The notes under the pieces: model-generated | What the model saw: only the letters and a program-made list of their open reading frames with translations | Databases searched by the model: none | What the model was told of the DNA's origin: nothing | Made by a program: the position numbers and the translations under genes | From: Tritrichomonas musculus | Lineage: Eukaryota > Parabasalia > Tritrichomonadida > Tritrichomonadidae | DNA: 64,000 nucleotides | Direction: 5' to 3' | Assembly (NCBI GenBank): GCA_039105265.1 | Contig: JAPFFF010000001.1 | Location: forward strand, 11,098,001 to 11,162,000 | Shown: positions 30,061 through 41,092 of the stretch, piece by piece | How the letters are laid out: every line of letters starts with the position of its first letter | How positions within the stretch are numbered: the stretch's first letter is position 1

Positions 30061-31910
30061 AAATAAAAAATAAGATTTTAAAATGAATTTTTTTACTCTT
30101 GACGGTATCTTTCTCTAATTAATTTATTGATTTCCCAATAGAGTATCGATATTCGACGTTCTAGAACAACGAAAATAACAAAGAAAAAGGTAAAAAATTT
30201 AAGAAAAATTATTGTTTAGTTAGAGGCCTAGTTCTTTTTTAAGAAGATAGACGAGGCTCTTTTTCAGAACTCTTTTTTCTTTTATCCATTTTGGTATGAG
30301 CCTAATCCTAGCTCGGTCCGTCGAAGTAAGTGGTTAAGTCTTGTCTATTAAGCATCTCAAGTTCTTTTTGTACTCTCTGAGCCAATACTCATTTTCCCAG
30401 TACTGGTCGCTGAGACTCCGTAAATAGTTGTTGTTTGGAACAGGCTCATCCGTAATCTTGGTTTCGATGACTTCTTCGATCGTTTTAGTCTCGTAAGTAG
30501 TTTTGGTTTCGTCCGTAGGATTTTGAAAGTAATCTTCTTAGTTTCTCATTCCAGCCACAAAATTGGTGAAAAATTAACAAATCAAACAGATCAGATAAGA
30601 TCAATAATCAAAGTGATTCAGCAAGCAAGCACCTCAGAAAACATTATCTCAGCTTTCGAGTAGGGGGGATTTTTCATTTTTAAAACAAAGGAGAAAAGGT
30701 AAATTTCAATAATTATATGCCTGTATGCATCGTCAAAAAGGAAATTTCGAGATGTTATAAAACAGACACATCCAAATTTAATTTAGAAAATTACCGAATC
30801 GATATTTAAAAAAAAATTTCATTAAAAAGATGATATTCCTGCTTTAACAGCAAAAGAAATTAAAAATCCAAAAAAAGACTCAAGCTTGGAGATTATTAAA
30901 AGCAAGATATGGTGAAAATGTTACATTGCAAAAATTGGCTGCTGTTGCAAAAGTAATGATTCAATACATGGGCCACAACATGCAAAAGGAAACTCCAAGT
31001 CTTACACGTGACGAAATAAGAAACAAAGATCAATTAATTATTTGGTTCAATACAAATATTGAATTCATCTGACCATTTTTGTCTCCAGGGATGATGATTG
31101 GATACGATTCCTGTAAATTTTGTTCCGATACCGATACCAAAAGAAGATGATAAAAAAGATGATAAATAAATGAAAAATTAATTGGTTTATTTAAAACCTT
31201 AATTTTTTTGAGATTTTTAAAATTTTTGGTTGTGATCTGTATCTGAGATATCGATGATTTCATGACTTTTTGAGTTATCCAGCCAGAAATCATTGAAATC
31301 ATCGAATTGATTGGTTTGTTTTTCTGGGAGTTGATGAGTTTGGGGCAATAATTGTTCATTCAGACTGGCCAAGATTTGCACTGAAAGTTGATTAGCGACA
31401 GATGGCCTTGCTTTTTCTCTTTCGAGTATTTCTTCGTTGGTTCTCAATTCATCCTCATCGAGAAATGATTCCTTTCGAATTTCCTATTCTTTGAATCCTC
31501 GATCGAGATAAGGTTTGAGTCTTTTATTTATTTCTTCTTTTGCTTCAGTCTTGGTCATGTAAGGATGTATTGCCACCAATGTCTTTTGGAAATTTCTTAA
31601 GGCATTTTCATTTTTGAGATCATCATCTATGAATCGGCATTGAATTTTCTGTTCGAAATCATCGAGAAAACTGCTTGGGAAAGGTGTGATTTTAAAACTT
31701 TGACCTCAGTCTTTATAAGCTTGGATTTTTTCTGATGCTTTTTGTTTGATTTCATCATTATTCAAAAACTGGTATATCCTTTTCAATACTCAGATTCAAA
31801 CATCCATTGTATCTTGTTCATTTTCCTTTTCTTTTTCGTGCTGAATCCTTTGTTTGTTCCAATAAATCGTCGATTCTTCTTCGGTTTAGATCCTGATTGG
31901 CAACCTTAAA
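30060..31910 (-). other. Decayed coding DNA, mostly minus strand, family unknown
   Basis: Long stretches still show codon-like structure but no complete gene. On the minus strand around 31.2-31.8 kb peptides such as MTKTEAKEEINKRLKPYLDR and RTNEEILEREKARPSVANQL are readable, and around 30.3-30.5 kb YLRSLSDQYWENEYWLR. On the plus strand near 30.89-31.07 kb there is LKARYGENVTLQKLAAVAKV. I do not recognise these families. They may belong to the neighbouring mobile element or to another one. The tract is clearly interrupted several times. Confidence 0.45.
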
Positions 31911-31918
31911 AATAAGGT

Positions 31919-32152
31919 TTAAGTAAACCGTTTAATTTTTAACTTTTTGTATTGTTTTTCAGTGAGCAAATGACGAAACGAGTCCAACTTCTGTAAGGGA
32001 GCGTAGGGAGTGAGGCCAACACCCCAGGGCCAGTGATTGCGGTTGATAGAAAGCCTTAACAGCTGATGGTCAATACCTGTCCACAAGGGGTGGGGGCCAG
32101 TGGTGAGATATGTTTGACGCGGGTTTTGCACGAAGTGTAAAAATCGTGGCAA
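31919..32152 (-). other. 77-codon open frame over a GC-rich island
   Basis: The block at about 31985-32135 is strikingly GC-rich (for example CAACACCCCAGGGCCAGTGA and AAGGGGTGGGGGCCAGTGG). The minus strand is open here (opening MPRFLHFVQNP, later NHWPWGVGLTPYAPLQKLD). It could be a small gene, the end of a mobile element, or a decayed structured RNA. I do not recognise it. A possible relation to the decayed minus-strand tract that follows is inference from position only. Confidence 0.3.
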
Positions 32153-34217
32153 ATATATAACTACTGCCTTTGTTTCATTTATTAAAATTTACATTTATTG
32201 AGCCAATTTTTATATGAATTTATAGAGGGGGTTTCACTCAGGTGTCAAATCCGCTTTTCCATTAAATACGAGAATTTGAGAGTTGATAATTATATTTATA
32301 TACTATTACATATATTTAATAATAATAATACTAATTTCGTAAAAAAATATTTAATATTTATGAATATATATATGTTTAGTTATTTTATTTTTGAGAGAAA
32401 AACTGCTTTTTCTTCAGAAAATTAACATCTTGATAGTGACTTAGATTTCTATACGATTTTATATCAGGTTTTTTATATATTGTAATATCGATTGAAGATA
32501 TTATATCCAAAATATTCTTCCAAATCATATGGCCAATTTTTGTATATTTATGTTTTCAATTTTTATAAAATTTCTGATATCAGAATTTTTTTTTTTTGAA
32601 TATGACATGTTAGATGAAATGATTATTATCTCTATCAAAGCTTTACTGTTCTCCGCCTTTATTTTTAAATAGAGCCACTAAGTCTTTTTTAAAAAAATAC
32701 CGACAATGTTTTGCTTTCAAAGAATAGCATTTTTTTGTCTAGTTATTATTAATTAAATTTAAGATTCTTAGATATCTCTTGAATTTTTATCAATTATAGA
32801 GCAAGCGTTAATAATAATGGTATTATTTTACTCGGCGGCTTTTATCTATTGCCCTTTTACAAAATTACGAATTCTCTATCAAATATCTACTATTTTTAAT
32901 CAAAAGATTTAATTTATATATGCAATTATTAATAAATATCTAAATAAACTGAATTATTCCAATATGTTAATTTTTATCGGAAAGATTTGTATAAATGCAT
33001 TTGAAATAACTGCATTCCCATTTATTTTTATTCAATAATAAACAATTCCATCAAATATTTGTATGTGGTTTTTTTTGACTCTTTTATACATCTTTTTTGT
33101 GTTAAATTGCTCATATTTTTCTTCTTCAAAACAAATTTCATCTCACATGTCCCTTTCAAAATGATCATATGTAATATTTCAAAATTGGCCATATGGAATA
33201 GATTAAAAATAATAAAAACCAATTATCTGTCCATTAATAAAATAAATATTATAATTTTAGAAAAATCCTATAGAGATTTGCAGAGTGCTGCCCCTTCTGA
33301 ATTTATAATATTGTCTATTAAATTAACGATAACGTTATCATATTATTAATACAAACAAGATAGCCGCTTTTTGAGCTACGCTCAAAAAGTGTCTTTATCA
33401 AATTTATAAATTATTTATAAATAAAGTAAATTTTTTTTCGCTAACAGGTATTCCAATTGAATGAAATATTTGAATGGATATATCAGAAAAATTGAGAAGA
33501 CTTGCACCTTGAACGACATGGAAAGGTTGTAATTGTGATTAAAAGATTGAAATAATCATTTAAATAAAATAATCGATTTTGAACATTAGATAATATTGAT
33601 AGGAAAACTTGATTTAGAAATTGCATGTGAATCAGGAAAGTTTAACGAAAGATTATAAAATAAGGATTTATAGCTGGCATCTGGGAAATTAGTTTTTTAT
33701 CTAAAAAAAAAAATATATTTTCTTTTATGATTCAATCAATTTATCTATCATCCAAAATTACAATAATAGTAGTATAAATTATTTCTTTTTATATAATTAT
33801 AAAATCAATATCTCCTTTTCGTATCATTATAAAAATCTTTTAAAAAATGAATAAATTGAAAAATTTAATTGAAATTTATTTGGAAATTTGAATTGACTAA
33901 AAATAATAATACAAAAATTCAATTTTCAAATAAACTCATAAAAGATAAAATATGAAAAATAAAGTAATTTATAAAAAGGAATGAAATAATGAAGAGAAAA
34001 TCGGGTCTATAATTTTGTGAGAAATATAAAATTTTTAAAACACTTTTATTTTTATATTGAAATTTTTTTTCTCATAATCAACAGAATATATCTGAGCAAA
34101 CCATATATTTCAACCCCAAATATAAAATATTATTAGCCAATTAGCGTTTTTTAATATTTTTCAATACTTTACAAATGGACAACCGCTCTATTTATTTTTA
34201 ATTATATAATAGAAATG
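32153..34217. other. AT-rich gene desert, 2 kb
   Basis: Extremely AT-rich with no persuasive coding frame on either strand; the open frames present are short and compositionally biased. Apart from the hairpin at 33367-33389 nothing stands out. Confidence 0.55.
33367..33389. repeat. Perfect 10-bp hairpin
   Basis: CTTTTTGAGC and GCTCAAAAAG are separated by TAC. The core CTCAAAAAGT recurs singly near 211, 7991, 18891 and elsewhere, so this may be two head-to-head copies of a common motif. Confidence 0.5.
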
Positions 34218-34239
34218 AACGTTTATCAAATAAACGATA
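34218..34239 (+). promoter_or_regulatory. AACGTTT and AAACGAT motifs before the C2-like gene
   Basis: AACGTT at 34218-34223 and AAACGAT at 34232-34238, 20-40 bp before the start codon at 34259. AAACGAT resembles the AACGAT-type core described for T. vaginalis promoters (M3 motif, Myb-bound); that link is from memory of the literature and unverified here. Confidence 0.35.
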
Positions 34240-34258
34240 GCTAATTCAAAATTATGGA

Positions 34259-35002
34259 ATGATTCATGTAAGAATTGATTCAGTAAATGAAATACCTTTT
34301 GGGGAGCTTAAGAGCAATTATGTGACTGCAACAATAACGCTTTTACCAATTGGAATTAGCCGACCTTTTTTTTCAATTCTTGAGAGCCCAACTGGATATT
34401 CACAAGAAATAATTTCATTTCCTATTTCAGATCCTCAACTGTATACTCTACGCATTGCCCTTCAGAGCAAACGCGATTCAATATATGATTTTTGTGAAGT
34501 TAATTTAGCTCTTCGCTATTTTCGAGTTAATCGTTATTATAAATTTCGAACACAGACAGATAGCGAAATGATCGAAGGGACTCCTTCTATTGACCTATCT
34601 ATTCAAATATCCTCTTCAAAATATAAGCCTTTTGAGTGCCATAGGAGCCATGTTTCTTTTAAGAACGAAGAAATTGAATCAGACCCCGACCATAGTTCAA
34701 TAGAAAAAGATTCATCTAGCAGAAGTGAAATTATTGCACGCTATTGGTTTTCAATTGTCCCTGAAGATCAATGGAGTTTAATTTTTCGTCCTGGGATACT
34801 AGAATATTTGAAAGAAGAAATAGAACATTTTGGTGAAAATGAAGAGCAACCATTTAAACAACATGAAGTTCAGATCAATAGACCGCGAAAAGTTAAAATC
34901 AAACCTGTTGAACAAAACCCTCTTACTCCACCATCTCCAACAAATGAGCCAATTCCACAATTCGTTCCATCAGCATTAATGACAGATATAAAATTTATTT
35001 GA
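34259..35002 (+). CDS. C2-like domain protein
   Basis: 247 residues. The first ~115 residues are beta-rich and read like a C2-type sandwich: MIHVRIDSVNEIPFGELKSN, then YVTATITLLP, SQEIISFPISD, LRIALQSKRDSIYDFCEVNL and PSIDLSIQISSSK. The calcium-binding aspartates are not clearly conserved. A flexible acidic linker and a helical segment (PGILEYLKEEIEHFGENEEQ) follow, then a proline-rich tail. Many small C2-like proteins exist in trichomonads, with unknown roles. An out-of-frame ATG at 34254 precedes the start and stops after one codon. C2 is a fold guess and not a firm match. Confidence 0.5.
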   Translation: MIHVRIDSVNEIPFGELKSNYVTATITLLPIGISRPFFSILESPTGYSQEIISFPISDPQLYTLRIALQSKRDSIYDFCEVNLALRYFRVNRYYKFRTQTDSEMIEGTPSIDLSIQISSSKYKPFECHRSHVSFKNEEIESDPDHSSIEKDSSSRSEIIARYWFSIVPEDQWSLIFRPGILEYLKEEIEHFGENEEQPFKQHEVQINRPRKVKIKPVEQNPLTPPSPTNEPIPQFVPSALMTDIKFI

Positions 35003-35202
35003 ATGTTTGTAATATTAATAAATAATAATGATTATTAGTGAATGATTTTTTCTTTTTATGAAAATTCTGATGCAAATTTCATTTAATATGTACACATGTT
35101 AATTGGATTCATATAAATCTTACATTTTCAGTCTTGAGTATTTTCACTTTTTAATAAAGTTAATTCAAAAAGTGAATTATTTTCTAAATAATTTGATAAT
35201 CT

Positions 35203-35209
35203 AAACGTC
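35203..35209 (+). promoter_or_regulatory. AAACGTC motif before the 473-residue coiled-coil gene
   Basis: Nine bases before the ATG at 35219. Variant of the AAACGT motif recurring in this window. Confidence 0.33.
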
Positions 35210-35218
35210 CATAAAAAT

Positions 35219-36640
35219 ATGGATCGCGAAAAAATAATGAGCCGATCGGTTCGAATTCGAAATAACAACAAGCCAGCATCAATATTAATACGGTCTGATA
35301 AATTTACAGCTACAGCAAGTAATGACCAGCAAAAAGAAGTACTTGATGATTTAGTGAGAAGAGAAAATGATTTTTTGGAACAGGTTCGTGATTTTGCAAA
35401 GAGAGCTGAAGTTTTGAAAAGCAATCAAGCTATAGTTTTAACAGGACGTAAAAAAATTGAAGACCGAATGATTGGAATTTTATCTTTTGCTACATCTATA
35501 GAGCTTTATAGGCGATTTCTCGAAGAAAGATCAATGAATGCTACACAGCAACTTGCCGAACAAATTGATGACCTCGCCTTATTTCAACAATTTGTTGAAA
35601 TGACCGAAAAATCTGTTGAAAAATGCAATGAAATGATTGGAACTGATTTAAACAATGAGATTGAAGCCGAAAACTTCGAGGAACAGCTTGAGCTTGAAGC
35701 ATTAGAAGCAGAAAATACAACTAGGCGTATGATATTAGATATTAAAAAACAAATAGCTAGAAAGCCATCAACAATTTCCAAACAAAAGCCATTAATCATT
35801 AAAAGGCCACCTCAAAGTGCCTCTTTTTCTGCCGAAGAACAATTTTTATATGATCAACTTGATATAAATAAATCGCAAGAACTCGTTGATAAGAATAAAC
35901 AAAGTCAGCAAAAAACAAATCAGGACAAATTAGAGGTGTTGGAAATTTTACTTGCTCAACTTGAAATTAAATATATAAAAGAGGTAGTCGATAAAGCTAA
36001 AAAAAGCCAACAAAAGCTAAATCAAGAACACTTTGCACTTGAACAATATGAATCCGATTTTAGTAACAAAGTTCAAGCATTAGCTGAAAGATATAATATG
36101 AAAAAAGAAAAAATGAAATCACTACGAAAAAAACTTTCAGATAATGAAAAAATCCGTCTAAACATAAACGAATTAAACGAAGAAAATGCAAGATTGCGAA
36201 CTACTTTATGCAGAACAACAGATGGTAGTTCTGACGAAAGGAGGTTCCGAGCATATTTTTTGAAAGTTCAAGAAAGATATGATTTAGACAAAGTTGATAT
36301 CATTAGTTATCAGGCTAGATGCGATGACAGATACAAATACGCCAAAAAGAGGAGGCACGAATATAAAAAGAGATTAGAGCAAAAGAAAAACTTAGAAGAA
36401 GAAATACAAAAACTCGATGAAGAATGTTTAAATAAAATTAATGAAGTAATTGAAATAGAGAGACAAGAACATGAAATGGAGGTTGCTTTAAATAAGAAAT
36501 TGAAAGAAATGCAGAATATTTTAATTCAAAACGATGAGGAAGCTTCCTTTGAAAGTAGTTGTGTACCTCCATCTCAAGTAGAAGAACTTCAAAAAATCAT
36601 ATCACTTGTTTCCAACAATGAAAATACAAATCTTAATTAA
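35219..36640 (+). CDS. Coiled-coil protein, probably cytoskeletal
   Basis: 473 residues starting MDREKIMSRSVRIR. A basic N-terminal stretch of about 35 residues is followed by nearly continuous coiled coil from residue 45 to 440, with a short loop near 180-205 (KPSTISKQKPLIIKRPPQSA). The helical pattern and the RYDLDKVDIISYQARCDDRY segment recall axonemal ruler- or tether-type proteins, but no family is certain. It converges with the 179-residue minus-strand gene, 61 bp between ends. The AAACGTC motif immediately upstream groups it with flagellar genes in this window. Confidence 0.65.
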   Translation: MDREKIMSRSVRIRNNNKPASILIRSDKFTATASNDQQKEVLDDLVRRENDFLEQVRDFAKRAEVLKSNQAIVLTGRKKIEDRMIGILSFATSIELYRRFLEERSMNATQQLAEQIDDLALFQQFVEMTEKSVEKCNEMIGTDLNNEIEAENFEEQLELEALEAENTTRRMILDIKKQIARKPSTISKQKPLIIKRPPQSASFSAEEQFLYDQLDINKSQELVDKNKQSQQKTNQDKLEVLEILLAQLEIKYIKEVVDKAKKSQQKLNQEHFALEQYESDFSNKVQALAERYNMKKEKMKSLRKKLSDNEKIRLNINELNEENARLRTTLCRTTDGSSDERRFRAYFLKVQERYDLDKVDIISYQARCDDRYKYAKKRRHEYKKRLEQKKNLEEEIQKLDEECLNKINEVIEIERQEHEMEVALNKKLKEMQNILIQNDEEASFESSCVPPSQVEELQKIISLVSNNENTNLN

Positions 36641-36701
36641 TTTTATTATGATATTTAAATTTTTATTAATTTTTATAAATGCAGTTGTTTTTAATATGCA
36701 T

Positions 36702-37241
36702 TTATTCCAATTGTTTTTGATTTAATTTAATTAAATTGTTAGCTCTTTGATTTTGTGAATTTGATATTTTAGGTGCTGGCTTTTGATGATCCGGATTTTC
36801 TATTATTTTAGGCTTTTGTTGAAATTTCCTTTTTTTCAACATTTTCTTTTTTAATTTTTCTAGATATTTTTCAATTTTTTCAAGATGTTCTTCATTTTCT
36901 TGAGACATCTGGTCAATTTCTCTAAAGGAATCATTAAATGTATCATTTTGAGATTGTATTATATTTTCCAAATGCTGAAGTACACGTTCTTGAGATTCTT
37001 GAAATAAATCATCTTTAGTTTTGGCTTTTGAAAAAAGAAAACTTTCGGTATCATAATCTTGTTCAATACCTTTAATATCGGCATATATTCTTGGCTGATT
37101 ATTGAATTTTCGAGTTAAAGGAGTTGTAAAATCTGCTTTTGGTAAAATATTGAAATGGGAATAAACGATGGGTTTGTTTTTATCAAGCTTAATACTCTCT
37201 TCATTTAAATCTTCACTTTGATTAACCAATTCAGAAGTCAT
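36702..37241 (-). CDS. Hypothetical coiled-coil protein
   Basis: 179 residues, start MTSELVNQSEDLNEE. The N-terminal half is polar and probably disordered; residues about 85-145 form a coiled coil (ENEEHLEKIEKYLEKLKKKM); the tail is basic and proline/asparagine-rich. No family recognised. Coding character is supported by length without stops in AT-rich DNA and by its tidy convergent position beside the upstream gene. Confidence 0.55.
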   Translation of the reverse strand: MTSELVNQSEDLNEESIKLDKNKPIVYSHFNILPKADFTTPLTRKFNNQPRIYADIKGIEQDYDTESFLFSKAKTKDDLFQESQERVLQHLENIIQSQNDTFNDSFREIDQMSQENEEHLEKIEKYLEKLKKKMLKKRKFQQKPKIIENPDHQKPAPKISNSQNQRANNLIKLNQKQLE

Positions 37242-37579
37242 TGCTTATCATATATGATAAAGCGACATCAAAATTTTGATGTTGGAATTAAACTGATATT
37301 TGGTCATGTATATAAATTCAAATAAACAAAAAGACAAAGAAAAAACCACAAAATATAATTACTCTTATCGAAACATTTCTAACTTTTGGAATTAAATAAT
37401 ATCGCTTAATTAACAAAAAATAGGATGCTAATAAAAACGATATAAATTATATGCTCTTATAGAGTATTAACAGGCGTTTATGAAAACATTCTCTATAAAA
37501 ATGTGGGAAAATATAGAATTTAAACATTTTATAAATTATTTAATAATACGAAACATAATAATATAATATATATAAATAT
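37242..37579. other. Intergenic spacer
   Basis: AT-rich, between the start of the 179-residue gene and the end of the helicase gene. No feature recognised. Confidence 0.4.
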
Positions 37580-39577
37580 CTACAATTTGTCAAACAATGA
37601 TGGATCGGCCTCACTTACCCATCTTGCATAAAGTTTCTTTGTTAATACTCGTTCTGAAAAAACAATATAGCTATAGTGCTGGTTAAAAGCAAATGATGAA
37701 GGATGAATCCATATTTTGGTACCATCTTCAACACATTGATACGCTGCTCCATCAATTGATTTTGCTACATTTTGATGAAGAGACTCAGCCAGACATTTTT
37801 GCAACATTTTCAATTTTTGATCTCTAGAATCATTATTAATTGATACTAAATCATCATTATCATTTTGATCATTATTTTGGTTTTCCTCTTGTTTTTCAGT
37901 TTCACCATCAGCCTTTTCTTTTTGAAGGTTGTCTTCTTCTTCATTAAGTGGCACTTTCATCTCATTGGCTACATCAACGAGCTGTTTTCTAACATTAACA
38001 GCATATTCAAGAGCTCTATTACTGAAAAAGAACTTTTTACAGAATTTTTCTTTGTTTTTGGCTTTAACAAAAGCTTCATAAACATTGATAAGTGTTATGT
38101 GATCACCAGTACTATCAACAAATAACTTGTGCTGCCTGTTGGCCTCTTTTCTTTTTTCACTCGGATTAACAAACAAGTTTTCACATGAGAGCATCGCAAG
38201 CAAAGTTAATGCTTGTGAACCACAAGCATTTTTTGAAGCAAGTAACAGTAACTTCGTCATTTTCGGAGTCAAAGGGAATGTTGCCATTATTAAACCATCA
38301 TCTGTCAATTTGCCATTGTCATCAATGGCCCCTAATGAATAAACGGTTTCTAATGATGATTGGAGCATCTTAATCGGAGGCTGCTCGAGGAATTTAAATT
38401 TAAGGGGATTATCAACTCCTAATGCAAAAAGCTGCAATACAACCGAACTTAAATCTGCTCGTCGTATTTCAGCAATTGGCGAATCTCGTAATTCAAAAAA
38501 GGTATCTTCAGTATATAATCTAAAACATGCACCTTCACTTTCACGACCAGCTCGACCAGAACGCTGCATAGCTTGAGCTTTCGCAATTGGAAGCAAACCA
38601 AGACATTCAACTCCAGAAATTGGATTGAAGGATTTCACTTTGACTAAACCACAATCAATAACATATTTAATACCTGGAATAGTAACTGATGTTTCTGCAA
38701 TATTTGTACTTAATATGACTTTTCTGTGACCTTCTGGCGCTTCATCAAAAACTTTTTGTTGAAGATGTAAAGGAAGTGCGGCATAAAGAGGAAGCACATG
38801 AAGTGGTGGGTCTGTGGCTTTTGATCTAAGAAGATTAACTAGTTCATCAATTTCTTCTTGCCCTGTAAGGAAGACAAGAAAGTCACCTGGCATATCTAGA
38901 TCCATGTTAAGTTGAATAACAGAAATCGCTGTGGCATCTACATAGTCAGATTCTGGTTTATCAACATAAAAAATACTTACGTTGTACATTCTTCCAGTAA
39001 CATGAATAATTGGAGGATTATCGAAAAAGTCAATAAAAAGCTGACAATGGAGTGTAGCTGACATAAGAACAAGCTTGAGTTCCTTGGCAGAATCATTTCC
39101 AGGTCCTCGACGCTTTTGCAAATCTCGAAGAAGACCTATAAGCAGATCAGTTTGAACTGTACGCTCATGAATTTCATCAAGAATAACAACATCATATGAT
39201 GATAACTCTTTATCATATAAAATTTCACGGAGTAACATACCATCGGTAATATATTTGATACGCGTTTTAGAAGATGACATATTGTCAAAACGGACATTAT
39301 AACCAACTTCACGACCCATTTGGCAGTGTCTTTCATAAGAAACACGCTTGGCCAATGAACATGCTGAAACTCGACGCGGCTGAGTAATAGCGATTGAACA
39401 TCCACGAAATTCTTGCGAATCTACCAAAAATTGAGGAACTTGAGTTGATTTTCCACATCCAGTTTCTCCAATGATAATAACAGTTTGATTATTATAAATT
39501 AAATCAACAATTTGCTTTCGACATTTATAAATGGGAAGAGTTGCTCTATACTTCGCGATATTTTCTTTTTTCTTCAT
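37580..39577 (-). CDS. DHX33: DEAH-box RNA helicase, DHX33-like
   Basis: 665 residues with the full DEAH-helicase motif set: IIIGETGCGKSTQVPQF (I), TQPRRVSACSLAKRV (Ia), DEIHER (II), LVLMSATL (III), DFLVFLTGQEEID (IV), VILSTNIAETSVTIPGI (V) and QRSGRAGRESEGACFRLYT (VI). Then come winged-helix, ratchet and OB-fold regions, ending with AIHPSS-like IWIHPSSFAF. The compact size (human DHX33 is 707 residues), lack of an N-terminal extension and C-terminal layout fit DHX33, which works in ribosome biogenesis. The motif II variant DEIH is seen in related helicases. An acidic insertion lies near residues 545-580 (EEEDNLQKEKADGETEKQEE). The helicase call is firm; the orthologue is likely but not proven. 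Confidence 0.85.
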   Translation of the reverse strand: MKKKENIAKYRATLPIYKCRKQIVDLIYNNQTVIIIGETGCGKSTQVPQFLVDSQEFRGCSIAITQPRRVSACSLAKRVSYERHCQMGREVGYNVRFDNMSSSKTRIKYITDGMLLREILYDKELSSYDVVILDEIHERTVQTDLLIGLLRDLQKRRGPGNDSAKELKLVLMSATLHCQLFIDFFDNPPIIHVTGRMYNVSIFYVDKPESDYVDATAISVIQLNMDLDMPGDFLVFLTGQEEIDELVNLLRSKATDPPLHVLPLYAALPLHLQQKVFDEAPEGHRKVILSTNIAETSVTIPGIKYVIDCGLVKVKSFNPISGVECLGLLPIAKAQAMQRSGRAGRESEGACFRLYTEDTFFELRDSPIAEIRRADLSSVVLQLFALGVDNPLKFKFLEQPPIKMLQSSLETVYSLGAIDDNGKLTDDGLIMATFPLTPKMTKLLLLASKNACGSQALTLLAMLSCENLFVNPSEKRKEANRQHKLFVDSTGDHITLINVYEAFVKAKNKEKFCKKFFFSNRALEYAVNVRKQLVDVANEMKVPLNEEEDNLQKEKADGETEKQEENQNNDQNDNDDLVSINNDSRDQKLKMLQKCLAESLHQNVAKSIDGAAYQCVEDGTKIWIHPSSFAFNQHYSYIVFSERVLTKKLYARWVSEADPSLFDKL

Positions 39578-39694
39578 GATAAAGAATAAAAAATTAATTT
39601 CATGTTCAAGACATGTTACGTGAAACTACGAGATTTTTAAAAAATGAAATTACCTACAAAATTTTTAATAAAAACAAACAAATATATATAAAAT

Positions 39695-41092
39695 TTATAA
39701 TTGTGATACTGTTTCTGGCCTTGAATACAAAGTTTCAGAAATTAATAGTGATAAACGATTAATATCATCATTAGAATGATCTATCAATTGATCAAAAAGA
39801 TATGATGGTACAATTTCAATAAAATGGGAAACAAATGATTGGTCAACATCAATGAGTGATGCCAATGCATGATACATTGACCTAAAGCACTCATCTGAAT
39901 CAATTATTTCGGAACCTCCAATAAATTTTAGAAATTTGGGGAAGCACTGGTGACAAAAAACAATCTTCTTCTGAGAATTGCTTCCAAACATCCAAATATT
40001 TTTTAATAGATTTGAAACTTCGCACATCGACTTAAAAGAACTATCTTCATAAACCAAAGAAACCATATCAAGCACATTATCTGAGAAAATAAGGTCAATA
40101 CAATCAGGTCGAATTTTTACCAAATATTGGCATACTCGACAGCATAAATAAGAAACTTCGTGATCGGATGATACCATTTTTTGAAATAACACCTTCCAGT
40201 TGATAGCCTGCAGAAGTTCGTTTGATGATTGAATTTCATTTACATTTCTTAATGATTTAACCAGCATTCTAAGAATAGGGATAGATGCATCAGAATCTAT
40301 TAAAAGTTGATTTTGAATTGATGAGAACAAACAGGTGAAAATATCTTTGAGATCTAAAACTAATCCATATTTTTGGACCAATTGGCCAATAGACCAAGCA
40401 GACAGACTGATCAATGAAATGTTTTCACTAACGAGAATTGATTGCAAAAAGCTAGATAAATGGTAAACTATCTCTAATGGTAAATTGTTGTCAGATCCGA
40501 TAATGACATTGTATTGAAAAAGTAGACACTGCACTTTACAATTTTCAATAGAATGACACGCTGCCCATTGAACTGATTGCGAAAGGAAGTCAGAAGCACA
40601 TCTTAAAATCAAAGGGACAGTAGAACGTTCTATATTTGTAATATTGGCATATAAAATTGAAATAAGAGTTTGAACTTTTGGTTCGGAGTATGAATAAACC
40701 TGGGGCAAAAAATCTAAAATACCTTTTTTAATTAATTCAATAAAAAGAGAGTTAGAGCAATCAATAAAGATACATATTGTCTTCATACTTGTTTTTATGA
40801 TTGACGGGGTTGAAGACATTGATAAAAGCTGAAGCAAAAAAGAAATAACATCATACTTTACGATGTTATTAAAAGTAACTTGTAAATTATCTTCAGAAAT
40901 AAGCTTGTAGAATTGAAATATTTCTGGTGGGGCTGCAAATTTTACGGAATCATATATTTTGGTAAAGTATCTCAATATATCATTTGATTTAGATAATGGT
41001 TCATCAAAATTATATTCTTGAGAATTTTCAGGATGCTTAACTAGACTGTTAAGTTTAACAGTTAAATTCTTAGATTTTTTTTTCCCAAGCAT
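39695..41092 (-). CDS. Armadillo-like helical repeat protein
   Basis: 465 residues. After a basic start (MLGKKKSKNLTVKL) the protein is a run of ~40-residue helical hairpins with ARM/importin-alpha character, for example YDVISFLLQLLSMSSTPSII, SLSAWSIGQLVQKYGLVLD and VSYLCCRVCQYLVKIRPDCI. The pattern of hydrophobic helix, conserved W/A before a second helix, and short loops recalls importin-alpha, and the basic N-terminus could be an IBB-like tail, but it is divergent. Shares a 94-bp divergent promoter with the repeat-rich gene on the plus strand. Confidence 0.6.
   Translation of the reverse strand: MLGKKKSKNLTVKLNSLVKHPENSQEYNFDEPLSKSNDILRYFTKIYDSVKFAAPPEIFQFYKLISEDNLQVTFNNIVKYDVISFLLQLLSMSSTPSIIKTSMKTICIFIDCSNSLFIELIKKGILDFLPQVYSYSEPKVQTLISILYANITNIERSTVPLILRCASDFLSQSVQWAACHSIENCKVQCLLFQYNVIIGSDNNLPLEIVYHLSSFLQSILVSENISLISLSAWSIGQLVQKYGLVLDLKDIFTCLFSSIQNQLLIDSDASIPILRMLVKSLRNVNEIQSSNELLQAINWKVLFQKMVSSDHEVSYLCCRVCQYLVKIRPDCIDLIFSDNVLDMVSLVYEDSSFKSMCEVSNLLKNIWMFGSNSQKKIVFCHQCFPKFLKFIGGSEIIDSDECFRSMYHALASLIDVDQSFVSHFIEIVPSYLFDQLIDHSNDDINRLSLLISETLYSRPETVSQL

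Noticed and set aside
33059-33349. 96-codon frame in the gene desert
   Set aside because: Phe/Ile/Asn-rich composition expected from AT-rich DNA, and an overlapping opposite-strand frame of equal quality.
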